Notes: generated by a model not told the origin, from the sequence alone. Counted from the first letter of the stretch, positions 17,654 through 26,522 are shown. The stretch is 64,000 bases of DNA from Paenibacillus sp. R14(2021) (GCF_019431355.1 NZ_CP080269.1:186001-250000), one strand, 5' to 3'. Translations and numbers: made by a program.

Positions 17654-17666
17654 ATCCGCACAATAA

Positions 17667-17722
17667 AGGGGCGCTCACGAAGCTGTAAAGGTATCTACGG
17701 CTGCGGAGCTGCCCCTATTTTT
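17667..17722 (+). terminator. Terminator after the YqjE-like peptidase
   Basis: AGGGGC pairs with GCCCCT; inner pairs CTC/GAG and AGC/GCT are also possible, and a T run follows. It lies between the convergent peptidase and mciZ genes. Confidence 0.75.
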
Positions 17723-17746
17723 TGCGGATCCTGTACGTGCGGGTAT

Positions 17747-17914
17747 TTAGCTGTTCGGACGCGCAGCTTGCAAATACTCGCCGAGCGTGCGGCTTGCAAG
17801 CGAAGCGGCGATTGAGGATTTCGTGCTCGCTTTGCTCAGCAGCTTCAGCTGATGGCGAATCTCCCAAGCCTTGCCAACCAGCAGCAATTGATTGTCTTCG
17901 GTATATTGTTTCAT
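17747..17914 (-). CDS. mciZ: Z-ring formation inhibitor MciZ
   Basis: 55 residues from the ATG at 17914, behind AAGGGGTG. Residues 12-20 read LVGKAWEIR, the hallmark of MciZ, followed by a basic helix. In B. subtilis MciZ (40 residues) is made in the mother cell under SigE and caps FtsZ filaments to stop division. There it also lies next to nudF, as here. This copy has a C-terminal extension of about 15 residues rich in Ala and Ser. A CATACC element upstream could be a SigE -10, but its -35 is poor. Confidence 0.82.
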   Translation of the reverse strand: MKQYTEDNQLLLVGKAWEIRHQLKLLSKASTKSSIAASLASRTLGEYLQAARPNS

Positions 17915-18010
17915 TCGAGCAGCACCCCTTTTTGTTATACTGATAGATAGGTATGCCAATTGAGGACAAGCTATGCATCACGAAATCAAATCGTTGAGGA
18001 GAGAATAGAC

Positions 18011-18568
18011 ATGTTGGAGAAAACAGATGCATTCCGCGAAGTAACGGTGAAGACTGATCCGATTTTTACAGGTAAAATCATCTCTTTGCAGGTAGATACG
18101 GTGCAGCTCCCGCATGGCGGAACGGCGACGCGCGAGATTGTCCGGCATCCGGGCGCCGCGGCGGTGCTTGCGCTTATCGATGGCAAAATGCTGATCGTCG
18201 AGCAGTACAGAAAACCGATGGAGAAATTCCAAATCGAAATACCTGCGGGCAAGCTGGATGCCGGCGAAGACCCGATGGAGGCTGCGGCACGCGAGCTGGA
18301 GGAAGAAACGGGGTACCGGGCAGGGAAGCTGCGTCCGTTAAGCGCCTTCTATACATCGCCGGGTTTCGCGGACGAGAAGCTGTATCTCTACCTCGCGGAA
18401 GAGCTGACGATGGGAGAAAGCGCTCCCGACGAGGATGAGTTTCTGCACGTGGAAGCCATCAGCTTCGAGCAGGCACAGCAGTATATCAAGGAAGAGCGCA
18501 TCAGCGATGCCAAGACGATTCTAGCCGTGTACGCGTGGCAGATCTACCGTCTTACAGGAGAAATCTAA
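18011..18568 (+). CDS. nudF: ADP-ribose pyrophosphatase (Nudix hydrolase)
   Basis: 185 residues from the ATG at 18011 behind GAGGAGAG. It hydrolyses ADP-ribose to AMP and ribose 5-phosphate. The Nudix box runs from GKLDAGEDPMEAA to RELEEETGY (about residues 78-100), and the upstream substrate-fold segment VRHPGAAAVLAL is typical of NudF. The divergent neighbour is mciZ, and the next gene, three bases downstream, is the EndoQ-family nuclease, matching the nudF-yqxK region of B. subtilis. Confidence 0.93.
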   Translation: MLEKTDAFREVTVKTDPIFTGKIISLQVDTVQLPHGGTATREIVRHPGAAAVLALIDGKMLIVEQYRKPMEKFQIEIPAGKLDAGEDPMEAAARELEEETGYRAGKLRPLSAFYTSPGFADEKLYLYLAEELTMGESAPDEDEFLHVEAISFEQAQQYIKEERISDAKTILAVYAWQIYRLTGEI

Positions 18569-18571
18569 TTC

Positions 18572-19777
18572 ATGGCCGCAGCACCGATACAATTGAAGCG
18601 GGTATTCGCAGACCTCCATCTGCATATTGGGCGCACGGAGCGCGGGGAGCCGGTGAAGATCAGCGGCAGCCGGGACTTGACGTTCAAGAATATCGCCCAT
18701 GAAGCGGCTGTTCGGAAAGGGATCGGTCTACTTGGCGTTATCGACTGCCATTCGCCCGGCGTGCAGCGGGATATCGAAGCTCTGCTTCAAGGCGGCGAGA
18801 TGACAGAAGCGGCCGGGGGCGGCATTCGTTACCGGGATACGACGATTCTGCTCGGGGCCGAAATCGAAGTTCGGGATACCGGCTTCGGGACGGCGCATCA
18901 TCTCGCATATATGCCCGATCTGGCAGCGATGCAGTCGTTTACGGCATGGATGGCCAAGCATATGCGCAACGTGCAGCTCAGCTCGCAGCGGCTCTATGTG
19001 CCAAGCCGAGAACTGCAGGCAGAAGTCAAAGGCAGAGGAGGACTGTTCGTCCCTGCCCATATCTTCACTCCGCACAAGAGCTTGTTCGGTAGCTGCTCCG
19101 ACCGGCTCGGCGATACGCTCGATCCGGCGCTGGTGGATGCTGTGGAGCTTGGCCTCAGCGCGGATAGCGAGATGGCGGGCTTGATTCCAGATTTGGACGG
19201 CTATCCTTACCTGACGAATTCCGATGCCCATTCTTTGGCAAAGATCGGGCGTGAGTATAATGAACTGCTGCTCCGCGAGCCGACGTTCCAGGAATTTCGT
19301 TCAGCTCTGCAGGGCGCAGAAGGCAGAGCGATCACCGCGAACTACGGCCTGAACCCGCTGCTGGGAAAGTATCATCGAACCTACTGCTCCGATTGCGGCT
19401 CGCTGGCCGAAGAGAATGAGGTGGGGGAGCGCTGCAAGCAGTGCGGGAGTCTGAAAGTGGTAACAGGGGTACTCGACCGCATTCTGGAACTCGCAAGGCA
19501 AGCGGGTCGAACTGAATCCTTCCATGCATCGGAGCGTCCACGATATATCTATCAGGTGCCGCTTGAGTTTGTTCCCGGCATTGGACGCAAGACGCTGAAT
19601 AAACTGCTTGACCGATTCGGCACGGAGATGGCGATATTGCACGATGTGCCTGCCGCTGCGATCGCAGAGACAGCAGGGGAGCAGGCAGCGGCAATCATCG
19701 TATCCGCCCGCAGCAACGACCTGGAGCTGCAGGCTGGCGGGGGCGGCAAGTACGGCAAGGTGATTACCCGTAAGTAA
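18572..19777 (+). CDS. Endonuclease Q family protein (PHP-type nuclease)
   Basis: 401 residues. EndoQ enzymes cut DNA 5' of deaminated bases such as hypoxanthine and uracil. The PHP metal-binding fold starts with VFADLHLHIGR (about residues 11-21) and continues with IDCHSPG, LLGAEIEV and FVPAHIFTPH. Near residue 270 a four-Cys zinc site (CSDCG and CKQCG) is present. The C-terminal part carries a helix-hairpin-helix, EFVPGIGRKTLNKLLDRFG. The start ATG has CAGGAG 11 bases upstream. It is co-transcribed with nudF and precedes spoIIM. Activity on damaged DNA is known for homologues and inferred here. Confidence 0.88.
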   Translation: MAAAPIQLKRVFADLHLHIGRTERGEPVKISGSRDLTFKNIAHEAAVRKGIGLLGVIDCHSPGVQRDIEALLQGGEMTEAAGGGIRYRDTTILLGAEIEVRDTGFGTAHHLAYMPDLAAMQSFTAWMAKHMRNVQLSSQRLYVPSRELQAEVKGRGGLFVPAHIFTPHKSLFGSCSDRLGDTLDPALVDAVELGLSADSEMAGLIPDLDGYPYLTNSDAHSLAKIGREYNELLLREPTFQEFRSALQGAEGRAITANYGLNPLLGKYHRTYCSDCGSLAEENEVGERCKQCGSLKVVTGVLDRILELARQAGRTESFHASERPRYIYQVPLEFVPGIGRKTLNKLLDRFGTEMAILHDVPAAAIAETAGEQAAAIIVSARSNDLELQAGGGGKYGKVITRK

Positions 19778-19808
19778 GCAGGCGTAGGCTTCATTCCATC
19801 AGCAATTG

Positions 19809-19837
19809 TCATAGCGGAAGAAGCTTGGACATATACT
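19809..19837 (+). promoter_or_regulatory. Probable SigE promoter of spoIIM
   Basis: TCATAGC, a 14-base spacer and CATATACT resemble the SigE pattern of a CATA-type -35 and CATACAnT -10. The promoter ends about 28 bases before spoIIM, which is SigE-controlled in B. subtilis. The same -10 octamer recurs before dacB at 44243. Confidence 0.55.
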
Positions 19838-19865
19838 GTACCAACGTGAGTTGGAGGAATGTATC

Positions 19866-20510
19866 ATGCGAACATCCGCGCTTCAAACGACGGTTAAGGA
19901 TCAATTGTCGCTCTATGTGTTTGTTTTCGTTCTCTTTGTGGTCGGCGTTGTATTCGGCGCGCTGCTCGTCAATGCCCTGACGCTGGATCAGCAGCAGAAC
20001 CTGTCAGGCGACGTGCTGCAACTCATCCAGCGTATCCAGGACGGAACGAACGGGAGCGGCAGCGAAGCCTACTGGGACCGCGCTTGGTTCCAAGCCAAAT
20101 GGCTGCTGCTCGTCTGGGTGCTCGGCTTGACCGTCGTCGGCATGCCGCTCGTCTTGGCGCTCGATTTCCTTAAGGGCGTACTGGTGGGATTCGCGATCGG
20201 CATGCTGGTGCGCGAATTTGCCTGGAAAGGGCTGCTCTTCTCGCTGGCTTCAGTTGCGCCGGCAAACGTGATTGCCGTACCGGCGTTCCTCATTGCCAGC
20301 GTGTCTGCCGTTTCCTTCACGATCTATGTGGTGAAAAGCCGTCTTCTCAGCCGTTTCGGCTCGCTGGGACGTCCGCTGGCTTCATTCACGGCAATAGCTG
20401 CATTCATGCTTGTCGTGATCTTGGGCGCGGCGCTGGTTGAAATCTATGTCACCCCGATCTTGATTAAGTGGACGGCCCCGCTGATTGGTCAGGCGGCCGC
20501 TGAATTGTAA
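19866..20510 (+). CDS. spoIIM: Stage II sporulation protein M
   Basis: 214 residues from the ATG at 19866 behind TTGGAGG. About five hydrophobic helices are visible, starting at residues 18-38 (FVFVLFVVGVVFGALLVNAL). A central motif, VLALDFLKGVLVGFAIGMLV, is typical of SpoIIM. SpoIIM works with SpoIID and SpoIIP in the peptidoglycan-remodelling engulfment complex in the mother cell. Position between the nudF region and fur is the same as in B. subtilis. Its stop codon lies inside the putative Per box of fur. Confidence 0.94.
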   Translation: MRTSALQTTVKDQLSLYVFVFVLFVVGVVFGALLVNALTLDQQQNLSGDVLQLIQRIQDGTNGSGSEAYWDRAWFQAKWLLLVWVLGLTVVGMPLVLALDFLKGVLVGFAIGMLVREFAWKGLLFSLASVAPANVIAVPAFLIASVSAVSFTIYVVKSRLLSRFGSLGRPLASFTAIAAFMLVVILGAALVEIYVTPILIKWTAPLIGQAAAEL

Positions 20511-20519
20511 TCATTCTAA
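20505..20519 (+). promoter_or_regulatory. Putative Per box upstream of fur
   Basis: TTGTAATCATTCTAA matches the PerR consensus TTATAATNATTATAA at 12 of its 14 specified positions. It matches the Fur consensus less well. It lies six bases upstream of the fur -35 and overlaps the spoIIM stop. PerR represses fur in B. subtilis, which supports the reading. Confidence 0.55.
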
Positions 20520-20525
20520 AAAAAA

Positions 20526-20555
20526 TTGACTTTCTTCGTCAGAAGCACCTATAAT
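20526..20555 (+). promoter_or_regulatory. SigA promoter of fur
   Basis: TTGACT, an 18-base spacer and a perfect TATAAT, with the fur ATG 60 bases downstream. Confidence 0.78.
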
Positions 20556-20614
20556 TAAGCTGAAACCTAACCGATTCCGGTGATGGCCTAAGTCAAGGTG
20601 CGAGGGGGGAAGCC

Positions 20615-21082
20615 ATGGAATCCCGGATTGATAAAGTCAAGCAGCAGCTGCAGTCGCAGGGGTACAAGCTTACTCCGCAGCGGGAAGCCACCGTTCGTGT
20701 GCTGCTGGAGAATGAAGAAGACCATTTGAGCGCAGAAGATGTCTTCATGCTCGTGAAGGATAAAGCGCCTGAGATTGGACTAGCAACAGTGTACCGAACA
20801 CTGGAACTGCTCAGCGAGCTGCATGTCGTGGAGAAATTGAATTTCGGAGACGGCGTTGCCCGTTATGATTTGCGGACTGATAATAACAAACATCATCACC
20901 ATCATCTCATCTGTGTCCAATGCGGAACGATGAGTGAAATATTAGAGGATTGGCTCGGGCCGCTCGAAGAACGTTTAGAGCAGGAGTACGGCTTCACGGT
21001 ATTGGATCACCGGCTTGATTTTCAAGGCGTGTGCGTCAACTGCAGAGCCAAGAACAATCTTGCTAAGCCGGATCAACAATAA
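20615..21082 (+). CDS. fur: Ferric uptake regulator Fur
   Basis: 155 residues behind CGAGGGGGG. The winged-helix N-terminus has the family recognition segment IGLATVYRTLELLSEL (about residues 54-69). A His-rich hinge (NNKHHHHHLICVQCG) supplies metal ligands. The structural zinc Cys pairs are CVQC and CVNC. These fit Fur rather than Zur or PerR, although the three are hard to separate by eye. Fur with Fe2+ represses iron uptake genes. It has its own SigA promoter and a putative Per box and ends in a terminator that overlaps its stop. Confidence 0.92.
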   Translation: MESRIDKVKQQLQSQGYKLTPQREATVRVLLENEEDHLSAEDVFMLVKDKAPEIGLATVYRTLELLSELHVVEKLNFGDGVARYDLRTDNNKHHHHHLICVQCGTMSEILEDWLGPLEERLEQEYGFTVLDHRLDFQGVCVNCRAKNNLAKPDQQ

Positions 21083-21141
21083 CTCCCTTCGCAGTGTGCG
21101 CAGCTCGCAAAGCTGAGCACAACTGTCATAGGGAGTTTTTT
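21081..21141 (+). terminator. Terminator after fur
   Basis: AACTCCCT pairs with AGGGAGTT, with further pairing inside (GCAGT with AACTG, roughly), and a TTTTTT run follows. Confidence 0.82.
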
Positions 21142-21146
21142 GTTGC

Positions 21147-22433
21147 CTATTTTTTCTTGCTTGATTTCGTTCTCGTTCGTTTGCTGGCACGGGCAGTTTC
21201 CGTCGACTTGTGGGAGAGGCTTGCTGCGTCGAACAGCTGAACAAGCCCATAGCCCTGTCTGCTGGAGCTGTCTCCGGACAGCTTCTTGGCAGAGGACCGC
21301 AGAAGTTTGGCGACGCCGGAAGGGGAGAGGCCGGGGTTCAGCGATTTCAGCAGCGCGGCACCGGCTGCAACATGCGGGCAAGACATGCTTGTGCCGGATA
21401 GCACCATGTAGCCGCCGCCCGGCCAGGTAGACCTGATATAGCTCCCTGGCGCCGTGACATCGATGCCGGAGCCTCGGCTGCTGTAGTCGGCGGTTTTGCC
21501 GCTGCGCGTAGAAGAAGCAACAGCGATGGCGTCAGAGAAGCGGGCTGGCTGATCGATGCCGCCGCTGTTGTTTGGACCGCTGTTGCCGGCCGACGCGATG
21601 ACGACAATGCCGCTCTTGCGTGCGCGTTCTACGGCCTCCTTCAAGGCGTTGCTGTTCTCGCCGGATAAGCCGAGGCTCATGTTAATGATAGGAATCTTCT
21701 TCTTGATGCACCATTCGATGCCTTTGATGAGATCGGATACATAGCCTGAGCCGTTCGCATCAAGCGCTTTGATCGCATAAAGCTTAGCTCTTGGGGCGAC
21801 GCCTGGCTGCATGCCGTTCTTTCCCAGTGCAGCCGCTATGCCTGCGACATGTGTACCATGTCCGTTGTCATCCAAATAAGAGGAGCCGCCCATCGTATTG
21901 ACACCGCCGGTCACGTACAGGTCTGAATGTCTGGCAATGCCCGTATCAATTATGCCAATCCCGGAGGCGCTGCCTCGGGTAGTCGGCCAAACCTTCGGCG
22001 CTTGCACTTGCTTAATATTCCACGGCGCATCCGTTTCGTCGTCTTCACCGCGTGCATTTGCCCTGGAGGAGAGCCGGAGCTGCTTCTTGACTAATGGAGT
22101 GGAGGACTTCCATGCCTGCCGGCCGCCGCCGGCTGAGCGGTTTTCGGCTGCGGGAACGAACCCGTGGGCATGGATCTTGAAATCCGGCTCGATGTAATTG
22201 ATATCGGGATGCCGGGCCAGCGACTGCAGCTGCTCGCTGAAGCGGCTGTCGACATGGCAAACGATGGCGCGGCCGCGTCGGAAGATTTTTACTGGCCGAA
22301 TGCCGAAATTGGCGAGCTGCTTGATGCATTTCATATACTGTTCTCGACTCTTAAAGCCGATCAGCGTACGAGAGGTATGAGCGGATGGACGGGCTGATGA
22401 GCAGCTAAGCAGCAGCTTCTCGACCTTTGGCAA
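21147..22433 (-). CDS. S8 family serine peptidase (subtilisin-like) without signal peptide
   Basis: 428 residues from a TTG at 22433, seven bases after AAAGGAGG; the longer frame begins inside that site. The N-terminal ~85 residues resemble the subtilisin pro-domain (HPDINYIEPDFKIHAHG closes it). The catalytic Asp is in GIIDTGIARHSD, His in DNGHGTHVAGIAA, and Ser in LSGTSMSCPHVAAG. The oxyanion Asn is in ASAGNSGPNNSGG. No hydrophobic signal peptide is seen, so it may be cytoplasmic or use an unusual route. The C-terminus is very basic (KRTRTKSSKKK). It is convergent with fur and divergent from ald. Confidence 0.92.
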   Translation of the reverse strand: MPKVEKLLLSCSSARPSAHTSRTLIGFKSREQYMKCIKQLANFGIRPVKIFRRGRAIVCHVDSRFSEQLQSLARHPDINYIEPDFKIHAHGFVPAAENRSAGGGRQAWKSSTPLVKKQLRLSSRANARGEDDETDAPWNIKQVQAPKVWPTTRGSASGIGIIDTGIARHSDLYVTGGVNTMGGSSYLDDNGHGTHVAGIAAALGKNGMQPGVAPRAKLYAIKALDANGSGYVSDLIKGIEWCIKKKIPIINMSLGLSGENSNALKEAVERARKSGIVVIASAGNSGPNNSGGIDQPARFSDAIAVASSTRSGKTADYSSRGSGIDVTAPGSYIRSTWPGGGYMVLSGTSMSCPHVAAGAALLKSLNPGLSPSGVAKLLRSSAKKLSGDSSSRQGYGLVQLFDAASLSHKSTETARASKRTRTKSSKKK

Positions 22434-22626
22434 GGCTGTTCCTCCTTTATCTATAGGCAAATAAGCGAAGCCAATACTGCAGTGTATGGAGACGTCCGCA
22501 TAGAAGCTTGGGCGCTAGCTGAGCGGGTACATATTTTGTGACAGCCGGGGAAAAGGTAGCATGGAGGACTGTCAACCCGTCCTTTGCCTGTATATGATGA
22601 AGCAAGAACAGGAAAGGGAGATGCAT

Positions 22627-23769
22627 ATGATTATTGGCGTGCCGAAAGAAATCAAAGCCAGCGAATACCGCGTCGCGCTTACCCCGGCCGGTGCGGCGAT
22701 GCTGAGAGCGGCTGGTCACGAGGTGATTGTTCAGAGCGGCGCCGGCGAAGGCAGCAGCTTCTTCGATGCTGCCTACGAAGCTGAGGGAGCCTCCATCGCC
22801 GCCGATGCCAATGACGTCTGGGCGCGTGCTGAGATGATCATGAAGGTGAAAGAGCCGCTCCCTGAGGAGTTCGGCTATTTTCGTAAAGGACTGCTGCTGT
22901 TCACCTATCTTCATTTGGCGGCCGCTCCCGAACTGACGAACGCGCTCGTGGCGAATCAGGTCGCAGGCGTTGCCTATGAAACCATTCAGCTGGCTAGCGG
23001 AAGCCTGCCGCTTCTGACGCCGATGAGCGAGGTAGCGGGGCGAATGGCCGTGCAGGTCGGCTCGCAATTTCTAGAGGCCTTCTACGGGGGCCGCGGTATT
23101 CTGCTCGGAGGCGTCCCGGGCGTTCCTCCTGCGGAGGTTATTATCCTCGGAGGCGGCATCGTCGGAACGAACGCTGCGCGGATTGCGCTCGGTATGGGCG
23201 CGAGCGTCGTTATATTGGAACGGAGTGCCGAACGGATGCGTTACATCGATGACGTGTTCAATGGCAGAATACGGACGCTCATGTCAAATGCCTACAATAT
23301 CGCCAGCGCGGTGAAGAAGGCGGACCTGCTGATCGGTGCCGTCCTTATACCCGGTGCGCGCGCGCCGCATCTCGTCACGGAAGAGATGGTCAAAACAATG
23401 AAGAGAGGGGCTGTCATCGTGGATGTCGCTGTCGATCAAGGCGGCACGATTGCTACGATCGACCGCGTCACGACGCATAAGGATCCCGTTTACGAGAAGC
23501 ATGGCGTCCTTCACTACGCGGTTGCGAACATGCCCGGGGCTGTACCGCGGACATCGACGCTCGCACTGACGAATGTGACGATTCCTTATGCGCTCGAGCT
23601 CGCAAACAAGGGGATGGTTGAGGCCGTTCGCGGGAATGAATCGCTTCGCAAGGGCGTCAATACGTATAAGGGGCGGATCACCCATCCTCAGGTGGCTGAA
23701 GCCGTGGGCTTGCCGTATACCGAAATCGCTCAGCTGCTGGACAGCGTTTCGATCGACACGATTAACTAA
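22627..23769 (+). CDS. ald: Alanine dehydrogenase
   Basis: 380 residues from the ATG at 22627, behind AAAGGGAG; the in-frame extension to 22561 is not supported. It interconverts L-alanine with pyruvate and ammonia using NAD. Recognisable are [20 protein letters not shown] at the start and the catalytic Lys in [10 protein letters not shown]. The His of [10 protein letters not shown], the NAD motif [20 protein letters not shown] and the Asp of [10 protein letters not shown] are also present. In Bacillus, Ald supports growth on alanine and sporulation. It shares a 190-base divergent region with the S8 protease gene. Confidence 0.95.
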   Translation: MIIGVPKEIKASEYRVALTPAGAAMLRAAGHEVIVQSGAGEGSSFFDAAYEAEGASIAADANDVWARAEMIMKVKEPLPEEFGYFRKGLLLFTYLHLAAAPELTNALVANQVAGVAYETIQLASGSLPLLTPMSEVAGRMAVQVGSQFLEAFYGGRGILLGGVPGVPPAEVIILGGGIVGTNAARIALGMGASVVILERSAERMRYIDDVFNGRIRTLMSNAYNIASAVKKADLLIGAVLIPGARAPHLVTEEMVKTMKRGAVIVDVAVDQGGTIATIDRVTTHKDPVYEKHGVLHYAVANMPGAVPRTSTLALTNVTIPYALELANKGMVEAVRGNESLRKGVNTYKGRITHPQVAEAVGLPYTEIAQLLDSVSIDTIN

Positions 23770-23937
23770 TCCAGGCTTCGGCTGAGCTCTTCGTGTCGGA
23801 CTCCTCGTACCGAAAGCGTGTGATTTGCCCATGCATGATTCGCTTTCCTTCCTCATAAGGTGTTGTAAGGACAACCATGGAGAGCTGTCGTCTATGGCGC
23901 AAGTCCGTGCCCGAATGGCGAAAGGGGACGCTTATTC

Positions 23938-24174
23938 ATGGTTGTATCGGTACGCAGGTGGCTTAGGCGGATCATTTTCGTCCTGCTGTTAAGCATCTTC
24001 ACGATTACGATGTACGGCGGATGCCGGCTGCTTGCGGTCTGGATCGCGCCAGATGATCCCTACCGTGTGCCTCAAGGGCATGCGCTGAAAGTATTCCATG
24101 CATTCGACCAGCAGGAAGGCGAGAACGGAAGTATCGCGGAGCGTCTTCGTTTATTTTATTGGTACGGGGAGTAA
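23938..24174 (+). CDS. yqzK: YqzK family (DUF4227) small membrane protein
   Basis: 78 residues behind AAAGGGG. There is a basic N-terminus and one membrane helix (about residues 11-34), then a short external part with GHALKVFHAFD, which fits the YqzK pattern. The position between the fur region and xerD is the same as in B. subtilis. Function is unknown. It begins the run of genes through xerD, deoB and punA. Confidence 0.78.
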   Translation: MVVSVRRWLRRIIFVLLLSIFTITMYGGCRLLAVWIAPDDPYRVPQGHALKVFHAFDQQEGENGSIAERLRLFYWYGE

Positions 24175-24270
24175 CGGCCGAGACGGTTTCGGGCGGCCAT
24201 GAGCAGGAGAAATGACGGAGAATGTGGAATTATAGCGGTATGCTGCTTGGATTTTGGAGAGGGAACCTTT

Positions 24271-25167
24271 ATGATAGAACATCTGAAAGCATTTATCGCG
24301 GCCTTGCAATCGGGAAACCGGCGGCGTTCGCCGCATACCCTGCAATCTTATGAACGTGATGTCACGCAATTGCTCCGCTATATATCAGGCGAGGGCGTCG
24401 GCGATATACAATCGATCCAGAAGCACCATCTATCGCTTTATTTTCTTCAGTTGAAGCAGCAGGGGCGGGCAGCCGCAACCATTTCAAGGCATATGGTGTC
24501 GCTGCGTGCTTTTTTTCATTATCTACACGCAAGCGGGCTGGTTCAATCCAATCCTGCGCTTCATCTGGAATCGCCGAAGCAAGAGAAGCGAACGCCCGGC
24601 GTGCTGACGAACAGCGACATCGAGAAGCTTTTGGCCGCGCCGGATCTATCCACGGATACGGGTGTGCGAGACCTGGCGATGCTGGAGCTGCTTTATGCGG
24701 CAGGCATGCGGGTATCTGAACTCATAGGACTGAACCAGGATCATATTCATCTGACGCTGGGCTTTATCCGCTGTGTGGACGCCAAATCCAAGGAGCGCAT
24801 TATTCCGATCGGAAGCGCGGCTTCTGAAGCTCTGTCGAAGTATATGGAGACCGTGCGCTTGAAGCTGGCAAAGAACGGTGAGCAGGCATTGTTTCTGAAT
24901 ATGCAGGGCGAGCGTATCTCACGGCAGGGGTTTTGGAAAATCGTCAAGAAGCAGGCCAAGGAAGCGGGAATCGAGAGCGCGATGACCCCGCACACGCTGC
25001 GCCACTCCTTTGCCGCCCACCTGCTTGAGAATGGAGCAGATCTTCGTTCTGTACAGGAAATGATGGGACATGCTGACTTGCAGACGTTGCAGCTCTACGT
25101 GCAAATGACGAAGACGCGAATGAAAGAGGTGTACAACCTCGCCCATCCGCGGGCCAAACGAATGTAA
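24271..25167 (+). CDS. xerD: Tyrosine recombinase XerD
   Basis: 298 residues from the ATG at 24271 behind GAGAGGGA. With a XerC-type partner it resolves chromosome dimers at dif. The N-terminal SAM-like domain covers about residues 1-90. The catalytic set is Arg in [12 protein letters not shown], Lys in [13 protein letters not shown], His-Arg in [14 protein letters not shown], His in [13 protein letters not shown], and the final Tyr of that motif. It is a housekeeping recombinase, not a phage integrase, because it lies in the conserved yqzK-xerD-deoB order and no attachment site was seen. Confidence 0.93.
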   Translation: MIEHLKAFIAALQSGNRRRSPHTLQSYERDVTQLLRYISGEGVGDIQSIQKHHLSLYFLQLKQQGRAAATISRHMVSLRAFFHYLHASGLVQSNPALHLESPKQEKRTPGVLTNSDIEKLLAAPDLSTDTGVRDLAMLELLYAAGMRVSELIGLNQDHIHLTLGFIRCVDAKSKERIIPIGSAASEALSKYMETVRLKLAKNGEQALFLNMQGERISRQGFWKIVKKQAKEAGIESAMTPHTLRHSFAAHLLENGADLRSVQEMMGHADLQTLQLYVQMTKTRMKEVYNLAHPRAKRM

Positions 25168-25195
25168 AGCAAGACGAAGAAATGGAGAGAATCTT

Positions 25196-26371
25196 ATGAA
25201 ATTTGATCGGATCGCAGTCATCGTGCTTGACAGCGTCGGAATCGGCGAGCTGGCGGATGCACCGTCGTTCGGAGATGCCGGCTCTCATACGCTGGGACAT
25301 ATTTTGAGAGAAGTGCCGGAATTGTCGCTTCCCCATATGCGGCAGTGGGGACTTGACCGCATCGCCCCGCTCGGCAGCTGGAAGTCTTCCGGTGAACCTG
25401 CCGCCAGCTACGGTAAGATGGCCGAGGTTTCCGTAGGCAAGGATACGATGACGGGGCATTGGGAGATTGCGGGCTTGAAAGTCATGGTGCCGTTCCGGAC
25501 ATTCCCGGATGGATTCCCGGACGAGCTGATTCATGCCTTTGAAGCCCGTACGGGAAGAGGGGTGCTCGGCAACAAGCCGGCGAGCGGTACGGAAATTCTG
25601 GACGAGCTCGGCGAAGAGCAGCTGAATAGCGGAAAATGGATCGTTTATACGTCCGCTGACAGCGTGTTTCAAATCGCCGCCAACGAGGACTTGATTCCAT
25701 TGGAGGAATTGTACCGCGCCTGCGAAATTGCGCGCGAGCTTACGATGGACGAGCGTTATGCAGTCGGACGCGTAATCGCGAGGCCGTTCGTCGGTAAGCC
25801 CGGCGCATTCAAGCGCACCTCGAATCGACACGACTATGCAGTGAAGCCGCCGGAGCCGACGGTGCTTAATGCCCTTCAAGAGGAGGGGTACGACGTCATC
25901 GCGGTCGGCAAGATCAACGATATTTTCTGCGGCGAAGGGATTACGGAGGCACTTTCGACGATGAGCAACGCAGACGGCATCGCAAAAACGATCGAAATCC
26001 TCGACCGGCCGTTTCGCGGCCTGCTGTTCACGAACCTCGTCGATTTCGATTCCTTGTTCGGCCATCGCCGCGACCCGCAAGGATACGCAGCCGCACTGGA
26101 AGAGTTCGACCGTGCGGTGCCGGAGCTGATGAAGCAGCTCGGCGAACGGGATTTATTGGTCGTAACGGCGGATCACGGCAATGATCCTACATATGCAGGT
26201 ACCGATCATACACGCGAGTATGTGCCGCTGCTGGCGTATAGTCCGGCATTGAAGCAGCCGTCTTCGCTCGGCGTCCGCGATACGTTCGCGGATATCGCGG
26301 CGACGATCGCGGCCAATTTCGGCGTGAAGCGTCCGGCGAACGGGCTTTCATTTTTGGATGAATTGAAATAG
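25196..26371 (+). CDS. deoB: Phosphopentomutase
   Basis: 391 residues, starting 28 bases after xerD behind ATGGAGAG. It interconverts (deoxy)ribose 1- and 5-phosphate, linking nucleoside phosphorolysis to central metabolism. Alkaline-phosphatase-superfamily metal motifs are [15 protein letters not shown] at residues 8-22, [14 protein letters not shown] with the phosphorylated Thr near residue 85, and [20 protein letters not shown] near the end. It acts with punA and pdp in this window (drm-pupG arrangement of B. subtilis). Confidence 0.96.
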   Translation: MKFDRIAVIVLDSVGIGELADAPSFGDAGSHTLGHILREVPELSLPHMRQWGLDRIAPLGSWKSSGEPAASYGKMAEVSVGKDTMTGHWEIAGLKVMVPFRTFPDGFPDELIHAFEARTGRGVLGNKPASGTEILDELGEEQLNSGKWIVYTSADSVFQIAANEDLIPLEELYRACEIARELTMDERYAVGRVIARPFVGKPGAFKRTSNRHDYAVKPPEPTVLNALQEEGYDVIAVGKINDIFCGEGITEALSTMSNADGIAKTIEILDRPFRGLLFTNLVDFDSLFGHRRDPQGYAAALEEFDRAVPELMKQLGERDLLVVTADHGNDPTYAGTDHTREYVPLLAYSPALKQPSSLGVRDTFADIAATIAANFGVKRPANGLSFLDELK

Positions 26372-26374
26372 CTG

Positions 26375-26510
26375 TATGCTTTCGAAGCGAGTTTTTTGCT
26401 CGCAAGTAAGTTAATTAAGAAGTTTCGCATAAAACTTAAGCCTATGCTTTCGAAGCGAGTTTTTTGCTCGCAAAGTAGGTTACTCAAGAAGCGTCACAAA
26501 AAACTTTCAG
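26375..26510 (+). repeat. Two-copy imperfect tandem repeat of about 68 bp between deoB and punA
   Basis: A 31-base sequence starting TATGCTTTCGAAGCGAG is identical at 26375-26405 and 26443-26473. The ~37 bases after each copy are also related (GTTAnTnAAGAAG, then AAAACTT). Each copy contains a GCGAG / CTCGC hairpin around a T-rich loop. The second unit runs into the punA ribosome site. The origin is unknown. Confidence 0.85.
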
Positions 26511-26522
26511 GAGGTTTCAATT

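Noticed and set aside
24271-25167. Integrase marking a mobile element
   Set aside because: The recombinase is in the conserved yqzK-xerD-deoB order and no att repeats or phage genes are nearby, so it is housekeeping XerD.
24944-26080. 378-codon minus-strand frame opposite xerD and deoB
   Set aside because: It crosses two conserved plus-strand genes and no motif or start signal supports it.
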